DNA of 64,000 nt, from assembly GCF_000819745.1 (NCBI RefSeq), contig NZ_CDDA01000015.1, positions 219,323 to 283,322 on the forward strand, given 5' to 3'. Positions 51,749 through 61,297 of the stretch are shown piece after piece. Every line of letters begins with the position of its first letter. The stretch's first letter is position 1. The position numbers were made by a program, and so were the translations under genes. Under the pieces are notes generated by a model. It searched no databases. It had not been told where the DNA came from and saw only the letters and a list, made by a program, of their open reading frames with translations. The DNA comes from Aeromonas bestiarum (GTDB taxonomy: Bacteria > Pseudomonadota > Gammaproteobacteria > Enterobacterales > Aeromonadaceae).

Positions 51749-53242
51749 TCAGGATACTTTGCGATCCGGCTCGAACGGGTGGCCGGCCTTCTCTTGCTCC
51801 AGGTTGTCTTCGGAGCGGTGGCCCATCCAGTAATCGGCGTTCTTGATGCCGAGCTTTTCCGGGTGGAACACGGGATCCAGTCCCTTGGCCTGCTGGGCTT
51901 CATAATCCCGCAGGCAGGCGAAGGCGGTCTTTTGCAGCAGCAGGATGGCGATGATGTTGAGCCAGGCCATCAGGCCGACCCCGATATCACCCAGACCCCA
52001 GGCCAGATCGGCGGTCTTGACGGTGCCGTAGACGGTGGAGGCCATCAGCGTCAACTTGAGCATGAAGGTCAGCCAGGGACGGTTCACCTTGCGATTGATG
52101 TAGGCGATGTTGGTCTCGGCTATGTAGTAGTAAGCGACGATTGTGGTGAACGCGAAGAAGAACAGCGCTATGGCCACGAACATGCTGCCAAAGCCGGGCA
52201 TCATGCTCTCCATGGCGGTCTGCACATAACCAGGCCCTGCGGCTATGCCGGCTATCCCCGTGTAGAGGGCGGCACCATCCGGTCCCTGCACGTTGTAGAG
52301 GCCTGTGATGAGCAGCATGAAACCGGTGGCGGAGCAGACGAACAGGGTATCGATATAGACGGAGAACGCCTGTACCAGACCCTGCTTGGCCGGGTGGCTC
52401 ACCGCCGCGGCGGAGGAGGCGTGCGGCCCTGTGCCTTGGCCTGCTTCGTTGGAGTAGACCCCGCGCTTGACCCCCCACATGATGGCCAGACCCAAAATGG
52501 CGCCAAAGCCGGCATCAAAGCCGAAGGCACTCTTCCAGATCAGCAGGATCACGCCCGGCAGGGCCGTGATGTTGAGGGCTATGATGACGCAGGCCACTAT
52601 GATGTAGCCCAGCGCCATGAAGGGCACCACTGTGCTGGCGAAGCTGGCGATCCGCTTCACACCGCCGAAGATGATGAAGCCGAGCAACAGCGCCAGACCG
52701 GCGGCGGTGACGTTCGGATCGATATCAAAGGCGGTCTGCAGGCTGGAGCCGATGGAGTTGGCCTGCACCCCCGGCATCAGCACGCCGCAGGCGAAGATGG
52801 TGGCGATGGCGAAGGTCCAGGCATACCACTTCATGCCGAGCCCTTTCTCTATGTAGAAGGCCGGGCCACCGCGGTATTCGCCGTTGATCTTCTCCTTGTA
52901 GACCTGACCCAGGGTGGATTCCACGAAGGCGGAGCTGGCGCCGAGGAAGGCGACCATCCACATCCAGAACAGGGCGCCCGGGCCACCGAAGGTGATGGCG
53001 GTGGCGACCCCGGCGATGTTGCCGGTACCGACCCGGCCGGCCAGCGTCATGGCCAGCGCCTGGAAGGAGGAGACGCCGGCATCCGTGCTCTTGCCATCAA
53101 ACATCAGCCGGATCATCTCCTTGATGTGACGCAGTTGCAGGAAGCGGCTGCGCAGGGAGAAGTAGAGGCCTACCCCCAGACACAGAAAGATGAGCGCTGG
53201 GCTCCAAATCACCCCATTGATGGCATTGACGATCTCATTCAT
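51749..53242 (-). CDS. Alanine/glycine:cation symporter (AlsT/AgcS family)
   Basis: A 497-residue membrane protein starting MNEIVNAINGVIWSPALIFLCLGVGLYFSLRS after AAGGAG. Family motifs are visible: GRVGTGNIAGVATAITFGGPGALFWMWMVAFLG near residue 95, YSNEAGQGTGPHASSAA near 300, and about ten helices. Members import L-alanine or glycine with sodium. The hydrophobic core ends near residue 440, followed by a charged cytoplasmic tail rich in Glu, Asp and Lys. The next gene upstream (GNAT) is divergent. A strong terminator follows. Confidence 0.92.
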   Translation of the reverse strand: MNEIVNAINGVIWSPALIFLCLGVGLYFSLRSRFLQLRHIKEMIRLMFDGKSTDAGVSSFQALAMTLAGRVGTGNIAGVATAITFGGPGALFWMWMVAFLGASSAFVESTLGQVYKEKINGEYRGGPAFYIEKGLGMKWYAWTFAIATIFACGVLMPGVQANSIGSSLQTAFDIDPNVTAAGLALLLGFIIFGGVKRIASFASTVVPFMALGYIIVACVIIALNITALPGVILLIWKSAFGFDAGFGAILGLAIMWGVKRGVYSNEAGQGTGPHASSAAAVSHPAKQGLVQAFSVYIDTLFVCSATGFMLLITGLYNVQGPDGAALYTGIAGIAAGPGYVQTAMESMMPGFGSMFVAIALFFFAFTTIVAYYYIAETNIAYINRKVNRPWLTFMLKLTLMASTVYGTVKTADLAWGLGDIGVGLMAWLNIIAILLLQKTAFACLRDYEAQQAKGLDPVFHPEKLGIKNADYWMGHRSEDNLEQEKAGHPFEPDRKVS

Positions 53243-53544
53243 GTACAACAACTCCTTTGTCGTGCTGTCTTGGCGGGGTCTGCGCCCCGCTCCCTTAAAA
53301 TAGTGAGTGACCAAGGGGGCCACTCAATGGTGTGCGGAATGTTCAACTGCCAAGTCCGCGGGTTTTAACATATCCATTTGTTCATGGGCTTCCCAGTGAA
53401 ATATGTTGTCGGCTTGTTAATTTGTGAATTGACATTAACAAATGGTCGATTTGACTGGACACGATACGGCGCAACCCCTTTATCATCGCCATTTGCTCCT
53501 GGATGGATTGGGGTGGCTGAGACAGAGCAAAATGGAGGCCAAAG

Positions 53545-53982
53545 ATGAAGATGGAAAGAGAGGGGTGGCAGATCCGGCCCGCCGGGCAGGCGGATGCCGA
53601 TGCCATGGCGCAGCTGTTCGGGCAGCTCGGCTATCCGGCCAGCCCGGCCGAGGTGGGAGAGCGCTGGGGCAGGCAGGATCCTGCTAGCGAGGTGCTGCTT
53701 GCCTGTGATGGGGATGAGGTGGCGGGTGTGCTGGTGTGGCACCGCCTGCGGCCCTTGCATGTTGCACCAGACTGGGGCCTGATCTCGGCGCTGGTCGTCG
53801 ATGAAGGTGCAAGGGGGGCGGGTGTGGGGGCCGCCTTGCTGGCGGCGGCAGAAGCCAGCGCCCTGGCACAGGGCTGCAGCCAGCTGGAGCTCTCCAGCAG
53901 TCTCAAGCGTGAGGGGGCCCATCGCTTCTATCTGGCGCAGGGCTATCTTGAACGCCCAAAACGGTTCGTGAAATCATTCTGA
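53545..53982 (+). CDS. GNAT-family N-acetyltransferase
   Basis: A 145-residue protein of the Gcn5-related acetyltransferase fold. The acetyl-CoA loop is ARGAGVGAALLAAAEASALAQG (RxxGxG pattern), preceded by strand LISALVVDEG and followed by the C-terminal AHRFYLAQGYLERPKRFVKSF, typical of the family. GGAGG stands before the ATG at 53545. The acceptor substrate is unknown. mtfA follows 18 bases later on the same strand, so the pair may be an operon. Confidence 0.85.
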   Translation: MKMEREGWQIRPAGQADADAMAQLFGQLGYPASPAEVGERWGRQDPASEVLLACDGDEVAGVLVWHRLRPLHVAPDWGLISALVVDEGARGAGVGAALLAAAEASALAQGCSQLELSSSLKREGAHRFYLAQGYLERPKRFVKSF

Positions 53983-54000
53983 TCAGCAAGAGGAGTCCAT

Positions 54001-54810
54001 GTGTTCTGGTCCAGGTTATGGAGTCTGTTTGGTGGTGCATCCCGGCAGGAAGAGAATGCCCCGGGTGCGTTGGAGTGGCAGCAGGCGCTGGCTGCCGTGC
54101 CCATTTTGCAAGGATTTACCCACAGCGATCAGTTGCGGCTGGTTGCGCTGGCGCAGCAGTTTCTGGCTCGCAAGACGCTCACCCAGATTGGCGTAGAGCT
54201 CACCTCTCGTCAGCAGGCGGTGCTGGCCCTGCAGGCCGTGCTGCCCATTTTGCATCTGGGGCTCGACTGGTATCGCGGTTTTCACGAAATCATCCTGATC
54301 CCCGAGCCAGTGACCCGTCGTCAGGAGGTGCAGGATGAGTTCGGTCTGGTGAGCGAGTGGGAAGAGGAGAACGCCGGGGAGTCCTGGCCGCAGGGGCCGC
54401 TGGTGCTGGCCTGGAGCGAGCTGCAGCAGGATGGGGACTGGGACGGTTTCAATCTGGTGATCCACGAACTGGCGCACAAGCTCGACATGCTGGGGGGGGA
54501 GGCCGACGGTGCGCCACCACTGCCGGCAGGCATGGATCCGCGCCAGTGGACCCAGGCGTTGCAGGGGGCATTCGATGCCATGAATGCCCAGCTGGCCCGC
54601 CATGAGGTGACCGCCATCGACCCTTATGCCGCCGAGCACCCGGCCGAGTTCTTTGCGGTGTGCTGCGAGAGTTTTTTTACCGATCCGCTGCGCCTGCGTG
54701 ACACCTATCCCGCCGTGTATGAGCAGTTCGTGCTCTTCTTCGGCCAGCAGCCGGCGACGCGTTTCCCGGCCACCCGGCTGCTGGCAGGGGAGCCTGAACT
54801 GCAGGGTTGA
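54001..54810 (+). CDS. mtfA: Zinc metallopeptidase MtfA
   Basis: A 269-residue protein with the gluzincin motif HELAHKLD (the two His residues bind zinc, Glu is catalytic) and a downstream Glu in AAEHPAEFFAV as third ligand. Starts with GTG at 54001 after GAGGAG. Similar along its length to E. coli MtfA (265), which binds the glucose repressor Mlc and affects ptsG expression; whether an Mlc partner exists here is not shown. It is cytoplasmic with no signal peptide. A terminator follows about 30 bases after the stop. Confidence 0.92.
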   Translation: MFWSRLWSLFGGASRQEENAPGALEWQQALAAVPILQGFTHSDQLRLVALAQQFLARKTLTQIGVELTSRQQAVLALQAVLPILHLGLDWYRGFHEIILIPEPVTRRQEVQDEFGLVSEWEEENAGESWPQGPLVLAWSELQQDGDWDGFNLVIHELAHKLDMLGGEADGAPPLPAGMDPRQWTQALQGAFDAMNAQLARHEVTAIDPYAAEHPAEFFAVCCESFFTDPLRLRDTYPAVYEQFVLFFGQQPATRFPATRLLAGEPELQG

Positions 54811-54840
54811 CACGCTCTGGCTTGCCAACGGCAGATAAAC

Positions 54841-54867
54841 AAAAGGCACCCCTGAGGGTGCCTTTTT
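54841..54867. terminator. Terminator between mtfA and satP
   Basis: AAAAGGCACCC-CTGA-GGGTGCCTTTTT between convergent genes. Confidence 0.9.
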
Positions 54868-54895
54868 GCATGGGCGCGAGGGCCTGGGGCTGCGC

Positions 54896-55492
54896 TTACG
54901 CAGCGGCCTTGAGCTGCACGGCAGCGGCTTTCTTGTGATCGCCAATCGGCAGCACGGTACGGCCAAATTGCTCGTTGATCACGGTGGCCATGGCCAGGTA
55001 GATGGCGCTGGCGCCGCAGATGATGCCTTCGAAACCGGCGATGGTGCCGATCAGGGTGCTGCCGGTGAAGTCACGGGCGGCCAGCAGGAAGAACAGCACT
55101 GTCAGGGAGGCGAACACGAACTGCTTCACGCGCGGGTAGTTGACGGTGCCAACCAGCATGAACAGGGTGAACATGCCCCACATCAGCAGATACCAGCCCA
55201 TGTAGGCGTGGGGAGTGGCTTCGGCCAGACCCATGGTCGGCATCACCAGCAGGAACACCAGGCTCCACCAGAAGGTGCCGTAGGAGATGAAGGCGGTGAC
55301 ACCGAAGGTGTTGCCACGCTTGAACTCCATGATACCGGCGATGATCTGGGCCAGACCGCCATAGCACAGGCCCATGGCCAGGATCATGGCGCTGATGGGG
55401 AAGAAACCTGCGTTATGTATGTTCAGCAGAATGGTGGTCATACCGAAACCCATCAGACCCAGAGGGGCAGGGTTGGCCAATTTTTCGCTCAC
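54896..55492 (-). CDS. satP: Succinate-acetate/proton symporter SatP
   Basis: A 198-residue GPR1/FUN34/YaaH-family permease with six helices. It starts with GTG at 55492, preceded by GGAG, giving VSEKLANPAPLGLMGFGMTTILLNIHN, very close to E. coli SatP (188 residues, with NPAPLGLMGFGMTTILLN). SYGTFWWSLVFLLV and the C-terminal CGASAIYLAMATVINEQFGRTVLPIG are also family hallmarks. It imports acetate or succinate with protons and complements ActP, which lies 7 kb away. The frame is open upstream of the GTG but carries no conserved residues. Confidence 0.93.
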   Translation of the reverse strand: MSEKLANPAPLGLMGFGMTTILLNIHNAGFFPISAMILAMGLCYGGLAQIIAGIMEFKRGNTFGVTAFISYGTFWWSLVFLLVMPTMGLAEATPHAYMGWYLLMWGMFTLFMLVGTVNYPRVKQFVFASLTVLFFLLAARDFTGSTLIGTIAGFEGIICGASAIYLAMATVINEQFGRTVLPIGDHKKAAAVQLKAAA

Positions 55493-56104
55493 GTGGCGTT
55501 CTCCAAAAATAGAGGTGGGGGTTGATAAAAGACGCGCGATTTTAGGCAGGCTCTTGGCCCCGAGCAAGAGGGGGAACCGCAGAAATGGTAAAAAAACTAC
55601 ACGAAATTTTACCCCATGGACCATTCGTGCCATTCAGGTAGATGGCAAGTGAATGAATCGCGCCGACAAGGTTGATTTTTTGTATTGAAAACGCGCTTTG
55701 TGAAAGTAAGCAACATAGGACGTGGGCATGTTTGACTGCTGCATCTTGTCCCTCTTTTTATTGCCTGAGCGGTGCTCTGTAGTTCGAAAAATAGTCTGAT
55801 ATGCCATCAGACAAGAGTGTGCCACTACCATATGAGGCTGGGACAGATCTCGGCTCATGTTGGGTGCAAGCCGGTTTGGCAGGGACACAGAGAAGAGAGA
55901 TCATTGCTGACAACGGGACAACGGGAGTGGGGCATCCGGGGAAGGGGCCGGATCGTCGCACCGGCGCCAGCAGCCTGGCCCCCCACAGCGCCGCCATATG
56001 GTGGCGCTTGGGGGAAAATGGTCGCTGTGGGCAAGGCGGGGCGATGCGAAAAGACAACAGGCATGGTGAGCAAGGGGGGAATCCTCTCGGCCCCCCGCTG
56101 TTGG
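55493..56104. other. Long gap between satP and DUF748 gene
   Basis: About 610 bases. Frames on either strand have low coding quality and no good start, so I call no gene. The last 250 bases are GC-rich and hold a large inverted repeat, AGCGCC-gCCATATGGt-GGCGCT, within CCCCC...GGGGG (about 55980-56014). No T-tail follows on either strand. Confidence 0.45.
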
Positions 56105-59002
56105 TCAATCATCCAGGGTCAGGACGACCTTGGCATCCTTGTCTGTCTCCTTGACCTGGCTGTCGAGCACGAACAGCCGCTCCGGCGCTATCCCCTGGGT
56201 ATCCACCAGATACTCCTTGGTGTTCTGGGCGCGGCGCATGGCGAGGTTGCGCAGGGACTTGGCGGTGATCAGCTGCTGATCCCGCAGCAGGATCTCCGCC
56301 TGGGTGCGCAGGGCCGGGCTCGACTCATCCAGTTTCAGCCGATCGGCCAGATCCCCAAGATCCTCGTTGAAGCGCGCCTCATAGGCCTCGGACAGCGCCG
56401 CTTGCAGGGCGGGATCCTGCTCCAGCAGGGCGAGGTCGACCGGTGCACCCGTGATCTTGGCCAGCGCCCGTTCCAGCTTCTGGCGCTGCAAGATGGGGCG
56501 CTCCTCGTTGAAGTTGACCTTGCCGCGAATGTTCATGCTGAGCTTGGGCCTCTCCTTGAGGGCCTGCGCCAGCTTGGCCAGCTTCTCCTGCTGGGTGGGG
56601 GTGAGATCCGGCTCACCGGGCAGGAAGGGCAGTTCGTCCAGATCTTCGGTGCCGCCGGCCAGGGAGGCGAGCAGGGAGAAGGGGGAAGTGATGGCTTTGC
56701 TCAGGGTGTTGCTCAGCACATCCCAGAAGATGTTGCCCAGGCTGAAGTCCGGCTGATCCAGATTGCCCTTCACCTTGAGGTTCATCTGGATGACGCCATT
56801 GGCGTCGCTGAGCAGGGCGATGGCCAGCCCCAGCGGCAGATCCTTGGCCTGCTCGCTCTTGATCTTCTCCCCCAGTTGCAGCTTCTTGATGGTGATGTCG
56901 TTGTCCCCCTCAAGCCGGTTGCCCTGCAGCTTGTAGTTCAACTTCATGGATAGCTGCCCCTTGTCGATGGCATAGCCCGCATAGGTGCTGGAGTAGGGGG
57001 TGAAGGTGGTGAGTTCCAGGTTGCTGAAGGTGACGGCCACGTCCAGCACCGGCTGCTCGATCAGCAGGTTGGTGCCGCCGCGAATGGTCACGGGGGCATA
57101 GCGGTCAACCTTGCCGTTGAAGGCGAGATCCGAACGCTGGCCGGGAATGTTGCTGATATGGCGGCTCTGGCCGCTGAGGGAGGCGATGTCCACCACGAAC
57201 TCCGGGCTCAGGCTGCGATCGGCAAAGCGCAGGTTGCCCTGTTCGGTGCGGATCTGATCTATGGTAATGCGGGGGGCGGGCCCGCTGGCCGGCTTGGTAC
57301 TGGCGGCTTGCGGCAGCAGCAGTTGCTGCACGTTGGTCACCCTGTCCTCGTCGATCTCGATGCGGGCAAAGGGCTTGCGCAGCAAGATGTCGCCAATCTT
57401 CACCTGCTGGCTGATGCCGTCATAGTGCAGTCCGCTCAATTGCAGGTGATCTATCTGCAGCAGACGCTGATTGTCGGCCCGATCCAGCACATTGAGACGC
57501 TCGATGTCGAGCCCGCCCGTGACGTCTAGCCGGCTCAGTTCCCCCTTGGCATCGGTGGCGATGGCCAGCTTGGTGCGGCTGGCGAGCAGGCCATCGCGCA
57601 CGCTGATGCGCAGCAGATCCTGCAGGTAGGGTTGGGCCCACTTGAGGGGCAGCCCTGCCTGCTTGATATCCCCGTCGAGGGTGAAGGGGGTGAGGGTGAG
57701 GGCGCCGTCAAACCCCAGCGTACTCTGGGCGTTGAGGGTGGCATTGAGGGTGAGCGGGCTGCGCTGGCCTGCCTGGCTGCTCAGGGTGCCCAGGGTGAGG
57801 TTCAGCCCGGAGAGTTCCCGCAGTTGCGGCTTGCCGCTGCTCGACTCGGTCAGCTTGAGCTCGCCCTGTTCGATGCGGGTCTGCTTGAGGCTCCAGCGCC
57901 AGGGTTTGCCCGGTGCGACCGGTTTTGCGCCCTTACTCGTTTTGACCGGTGGCTGGGGGATCAGCAGGGCCGCCAGATCCAGCTGCTGGTTGGCATCGAG
58001 TACCGCGCTGACGGCCGGTGCCTTGAGCGCTATCTTGTCGATCTGGATCGACTGCTTGCCGCCATCCATGGCAATGCCTGCCAGCGCCAGCTGCTTGAAG
58101 CGGGCAAACTCGGCCCCCTTGCTCTGCCTGAGCTGCCAGTCGTTCAGGGTCAGCTTGCCCTTGGCGAGCTGCCAATCCAGCCCCTGCTTGCCCGGCGTGA
58201 GCCGGTAATCCAGCTCGGCACTGGCCTCGCCCTTCACCAGATTGACCCTGAGATAGGGGGCCCAGAGCGGTGCGAAGGGCGAGAGCGCCAGTTTGCCCAG
58301 GCTGATCCGGCCCTTGCCTGCCCCCGTCATGATATCGAGCTGGCCGCTGGCCTTGAGCGGGCTGCGCTGGTTGAGGCTGGCGCTCAACTGAAACTGGTTG
58401 GCGTGGGCCGGCGCCGTGGTGAAATCCGGCAACTGCAATTCGAGCCCGCTCAGGGTGAGTGGCGGCACCCAGCCCGGGCTGCTGCTCTTGCGACTGTCCT
58501 GATAGCGGATATGGCCCGCGGTGGCGGCCAGCCTGGTTATCTGTACCTGGGGCGGTTCGCCGCCGGCCGGTTCGGGCGTCTGCGTGGGGGCCAGCAAACG
58601 GGCCAGGGCCTCGGTCAGGTTGAAGCGGATGGCCCCCTTGTCGTCCGGCAGCCGAACAAGCTGCACCGCTGGCCGGGTGAGGCTGGCGTCGCTCAGTATG
58701 ATGGCCTTCTGGCGCCAGCTTTCGCCAAGTGCGGGGATAACCTGCAACTGCTCGAAGGCGATGATGGGTTGCTGTTTTTCATCGAGCAGTGCTGAGGGAC
58801 CTATGGTGAGGGAGGGGTGACGCAGGCCGACGCTTATCTCCCCCAGAGTCAGGTTCAGACCATAATGCTTGGCCAGCCAGCCCGGCAGGTGGCGCTGGGT
58901 GAGGGTGGGGGCTTGCCATAACAGGATGAACAGGGAGATGAGCAATACGGCGCAAGAGTAAAGGACGTAGCGCAGCAGGCGGGCACGCAGGGGCTTGGGC
59001 AT
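56105..59002 (-). CDS. DUF748/AsmA-like inner-membrane-anchored protein
   Basis: A 965-residue protein with one N-terminal membrane helix (LLRYVLYSCAVLLISLFILLW) and a very long periplasmic part rich in beta-strand and repeated LxxL and GLxL patterns (LTLGEISVGLRHPSLTIGPSAL). DUF748 repeats lie in the middle (PQVQITRLAATAGHIRYQD) and a C-terminal portion resembles the AsmA/OmpA-like end found in relatives (MRRAQNTKEYLVDTQGIAPERLFVLDS). Start ATG 59002 has GGAG upstream. AsmA-like proteins bridge the periplasm and are thought to move phospholipids to the outer membrane; the exact function of this one is not known. A 48-base gap separates it from the solute-binding protein upstream. Confidence 0.85.
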   Translation of the reverse strand: MPKPLRARLLRYVLYSCAVLLISLFILLWQAPTLTQRHLPGWLAKHYGLNLTLGEISVGLRHPSLTIGPSALLDEKQQPIIAFEQLQVIPALGESWRQKAIILSDASLTRPAVQLVRLPDDKGAIRFNLTEALARLLAPTQTPEPAGGEPPQVQITRLAATAGHIRYQDSRKSSSPGWVPPLTLSGLELQLPDFTTAPAHANQFQLSASLNQRSPLKASGQLDIMTGAGKGRISLGKLALSPFAPLWAPYLRVNLVKGEASAELDYRLTPGKQGLDWQLAKGKLTLNDWQLRQSKGAEFARFKQLALAGIAMDGGKQSIQIDKIALKAPAVSAVLDANQQLDLAALLIPQPPVKTSKGAKPVAPGKPWRWSLKQTRIEQGELKLTESSSGKPQLRELSGLNLTLGTLSSQAGQRSPLTLNATLNAQSTLGFDGALTLTPFTLDGDIKQAGLPLKWAQPYLQDLLRISVRDGLLASRTKLAIATDAKGELSRLDVTGGLDIERLNVLDRADNQRLLQIDHLQLSGLHYDGISQQVKIGDILLRKPFARIEIDEDRVTNVQQLLLPQAASTKPASGPAPRITIDQIRTEQGNLRFADRSLSPEFVVDIASLSGQSRHISNIPGQRSDLAFNGKVDRYAPVTIRGGTNLLIEQPVLDVAVTFSNLELTTFTPYSSTYAGYAIDKGQLSMKLNYKLQGNRLEGDNDITIKKLQLGEKIKSEQAKDLPLGLAIALLSDANGVIQMNLKVKGNLDQPDFSLGNIFWDVLSNTLSKAITSPFSLLASLAGGTEDLDELPFLPGEPDLTPTQQEKLAKLAQALKERPKLSMNIRGKVNFNEERPILQRQKLERALAKITGAPVDLALLEQDPALQAALSEAYEARFNEDLGDLADRLKLDESSPALRTQAEILLRDQQLITAKSLRNLAMRRAQNTKEYLVDTQGIAPERLFVLDSQVKETDKDAKVVLTLDD

Positions 59003-59050
59003 GAAGGTCTCCAATTGATGCGCATAGGGTACCAAAATCTCAGGCGATGA

Positions 59051-59812
59051 TCATGGTGCCGCTTGATGCTGTACGCCGTACTTTGTCCAAAGGCGTGTCA
59101 GTCTTCCACTGCTCTGCAACGCGGCCAGCCAGGCTTCCAGCTGGCTGGCCGAGACGCTGGCCGTCAGACTGAGCAGCGCCCTGAGTTCGTATTGCTGATC
59201 CCATTTGTCCGATCGCAGCAGGCGGGCGGCCTGCTGCGGATACTGTTTGCTGAACTGGTTCAGGTAGGAGAGGTTGAGCATGGCCACTTCGCCGCGCCCC
59301 TTGAACAGCCCCTGCAGGGCACTGATGTTGTCCTTGACCAGGGTGATGTCAAAACGCTGCTTCAGCTCCGCCGGGGTGGCATTGAAATCGGCGATCCCGT
59401 AGTGATAGCCGGTTACGCCTATCAGCCGACGCTGCTCCAGGTGCTCGAAGAAGGATTGATCCCGCCCCGGTGCCTTGAGCGCAACATAGATCTCGCCTCC
59501 CAGCAGCAGGGGCCGGGTCATGCGTACCTGATCCGCGTTCCAGTCCCAGCGGATGTCCTCGAACAGCATGAGGGAGAAGCGACCGAGCGCCAGCGCCTGG
59601 TAGCGATGGGAAGCCGAGGTGGGCACGAACACGAAGCGCACATCCCGTTGAATCCCGTTGAGTTCGGCGATGAGATCCAGGGTCAGCCCGCGATAGCTGT
59701 TGTCACCCTCCTTGACCACGAAGGGGGCATAAGGGTAGCCCCCGACCTTGATCAGGGGGTGGCTCCATGCCGTGGAGCAGAGCAATAACAACCAGCAGCA
59801 CCAGCGTTTCAT
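59051..59812 (-). CDS. Periplasmic solute-binding protein, amino-acid-type (SBP_bac_3-like)
   Basis: A 253-residue protein with a signal peptide (MKRWCCWLLLLCSTAWS) and a bilobed binding-protein body, beginning HPLIKVGGYPYAPFVVKEGDNSYRGLTLDLIAELN. This resembles family-3 amino-acid-binding proteins, but no permease or ATPase gene accompanies it, so it may be a sensor input or an orphan. ATG 59812 is preferred to one three codons upstream because it starts the signal peptide. It precedes the DUF748 gene on the same strand, with 48 bases between. Confidence 0.75.
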   Translation of the reverse strand: MKRWCCWLLLLCSTAWSHPLIKVGGYPYAPFVVKEGDNSYRGLTLDLIAELNGIQRDVRFVFVPTSASHRYQALALGRFSLMLFEDIRWDWNADQVRMTRPLLLGGEIYVALKAPGRDQSFFEHLEQRRLIGVTGYHYGIADFNATPAELKQRFDITLVKDNISALQGLFKGRGEVAMLNLSYLNQFSKQYPQQAARLLRSDKWDQQYELRALLSLTASVSASQLEAWLAALQSSGRLTRLWTKYGVQHQAAP

Positions 59813-59849
59813 GGGGGGCACCAGGGCGGTGAGATGATCCCAGATTCGG

Positions 59850-60263
59850 TTAATCTGCGCTGGTTTTCAAGCTGTTGAGGGAATTTGCACAGCGCTGCTC
59901 GGCGGCTTCCAGCTCCGCCATCACCATCTGGATGTCTTCCAGCTGTTGGCGCAGGGATTGGCGCTTGGCGTCGATGAGCTGGATCATGGAGTGAAGCTGG
60001 GTCTTGCTCGATCTGTCCGTGTCATACATGTCGAACAGCTCGCGGATCTCCGCCAGGCTGAAGCCGAGCCGCTTGCCGCGCAGGGTCAACTTCAGCCGGA
60101 TCTTGTCCTTGTGGCTGTAGATGCGGGTCTGGCCCTCCCGGGTCGGGGTGATCAAGCCTTCATCCTCGTAGTAGCGGATGGTGCGCGGCGTGATATCAAA
60201 CTCGTGGGCCAGCTCGGAGATGCTGTAGGTGATCTCCTTGCCGGGCAGGGGATCAGGCATCAT
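59850..60263 (-). CDS. liuR: MerR-family regulator of the liu genes (LiuR-like)
   Basis: A 137-residue MerR-type regulator. The N-terminal winged helix has YSISELAHEFDITPRTIRYYEDEGLITPTREGQTRIYS, a dimerising coiled coil (QLHSMIQLIDAKRQSLRQQLEDIQMVMAELEAAEQRC) follows, and the C-terminus is short with no metal-binding Cys cluster. AGGAG six bases before ATG 60263 fixes the start. In other proteobacteria LiuR controls branched-chain amino acid degradation genes. Here it lies after liuE on the same strand with a 70-base gap, so it would be transcribed as the last gene of the operon rather than from the head. Confidence 0.8.
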   Translation of the reverse strand: MMPDPLPGKEITYSISELAHEFDITPRTIRYYEDEGLITPTREGQTRIYSHKDKIRLKLTLRGKRLGFSLAEIRELFDMYDTDRSSKTQLHSMIQLIDAKRQSLRQQLEDIQMVMAELEAAEQRCANSLNSLKTSAD

Positions 60264-60334
60264 GGTGCGCTCCTGTGGCAAATCGGGTCTGCAGTCGCTT
60301 GGGCCCAGGGAGGCCGGGCCCGCCTGGCGGGGGA

Positions 60335-61297
60335 TCAGAGATCATGATGTGCTTCCATTGACAGCGCGGCGCGAAGCCGCAGGGCGTTGGCGTGCAGGGC
60401 CTGGCCGACTCGCGAGCCGTTGGGGCGACCGAGCTGCTCGCTCACCCACTGGCCGGTGGCGGCCAATTTATCGAGACTCACCCCTGTGCTCATGCCAAGG
60501 CCGTGCAGCAGATAGACCACCTCTTCCGAGGCGACGTTGCCGGAGGCCCCCGGCGCATAGGGGCAACCGCCCAGCCCGGCCACAGAGCAATCTATGGTGC
60601 GGATGCCGCGCTCCAGCGCCGGCAGCAGGTTGGCCAGCCCCTGGCCATAGGTGTCGTGAAAGTGTACCGCGAGCCGGCCCGCCGGGATCTCGTGCAGCAC
60701 AGCATCCAGCATGGGCGCAACCGTGCCAGGGGTGCCGACCCCTATGGTGTCGCCCAGGGAGATCTCGTGACAGCCGAGATCCAGCAGCCGCTCGGCCATG
60801 GCCGCGACCCGTTTCGGGCGGGTAGGGCCGTCGAACGGGCAGGCGATGACGGTGGAGAGATAACCGCGCACCTTGATGCCGAGGCGGCGCGCCTCCAGCA
60901 CCAGGGGAGCGAAGCGTATCAGGGACTCTTCCACGCCGATGCCGATGTTGGCGCGGGTAAAGCCATCGGAGCAGGCGGTGAAGAGGCCAATTTCGTCGGC
61001 GCGGGCGGCAATGGCCGCCTGCAAGCCCTGCAGGTTGGGCACCAGGGCGCCGTAGCGGGTCGGCCCCTTACGCGGCAGGACCTTGAAAAGTTCGGCGGAG
61101 TCCGCCATCTGCGGCACTTTTTTGGGGGAGACGAAGGCCCCCACCTCGATGCGCTGCAGGCCGCTCTCGGCGAGGCGCTGAACAAGCTCCAGCCGCTGGA
61201 CGAGCGGCAGGGTACTGGTCTCGTTTTGCAGGCCGTCGCGCGGGCCCATCTCCACCAGGCTCACCTTGTCATCCTGCATTCCTGATTCTCTCTTCAT
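60335..61297 (-). CDS. liuE: Hydroxymethylglutaryl-CoA lyase
   Basis: A 320-residue enzyme that splits HMG-CoA into acetoacetate and acetyl-CoA at the end of leucine breakdown. VEMGPRDGLQNE is the active-site N-terminal motif, SLGDTIGVGTPGTV and HFHDTYGQGLAN (metal-binding His pair) follow, and GLGGCPYAPGASGNVASEEVVYLL holds the catalytic Cys. The start at 61297 overlaps the stop of the upstream carboxylase gene (ATGA), giving coupled translation; ATG 61279 with AGGA ahead is an alternative that would remove six residues. Confidence 0.95.
   Translation of the reverse strand: MKRESGMQDDKVSLVEMGPRDGLQNETSTLPLVQRLELVQRLAESGLQRIEVGAFVSPKKVPQMADSAELFKVLPRKGPTRYGALVPNLQGLQAAIAARADEIGLFTACSDGFTRANIGIGVEESLIRFAPLVLEARRLGIKVRGYLSTVIACPFDGPTRPKRVAAMAERLLDLGCHEISLGDTIGVGTPGTVAPMLDAVLHEIPAGRLAVHFHDTYGQGLANLLPALERGIRTIDCSVAGLGGCPYAPGASGNVASEEVVYLLHGLGMSTGVSLDKLAATGQWVSEQLGRPNGSRVGQALHANALRLRAALSMEAHHDL

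Noticed and set aside
51743-53368. 541-codon plus-strand frame opposite the AlsT-type gene
   Set aside because: Same shadow effect; the minus-strand protein has clear family motifs.
55634-55888. 84-codon minus-strand frame in the satP gap
   Set aside because: No ribosome binding site, no recognisable features, mixed composition; not called.
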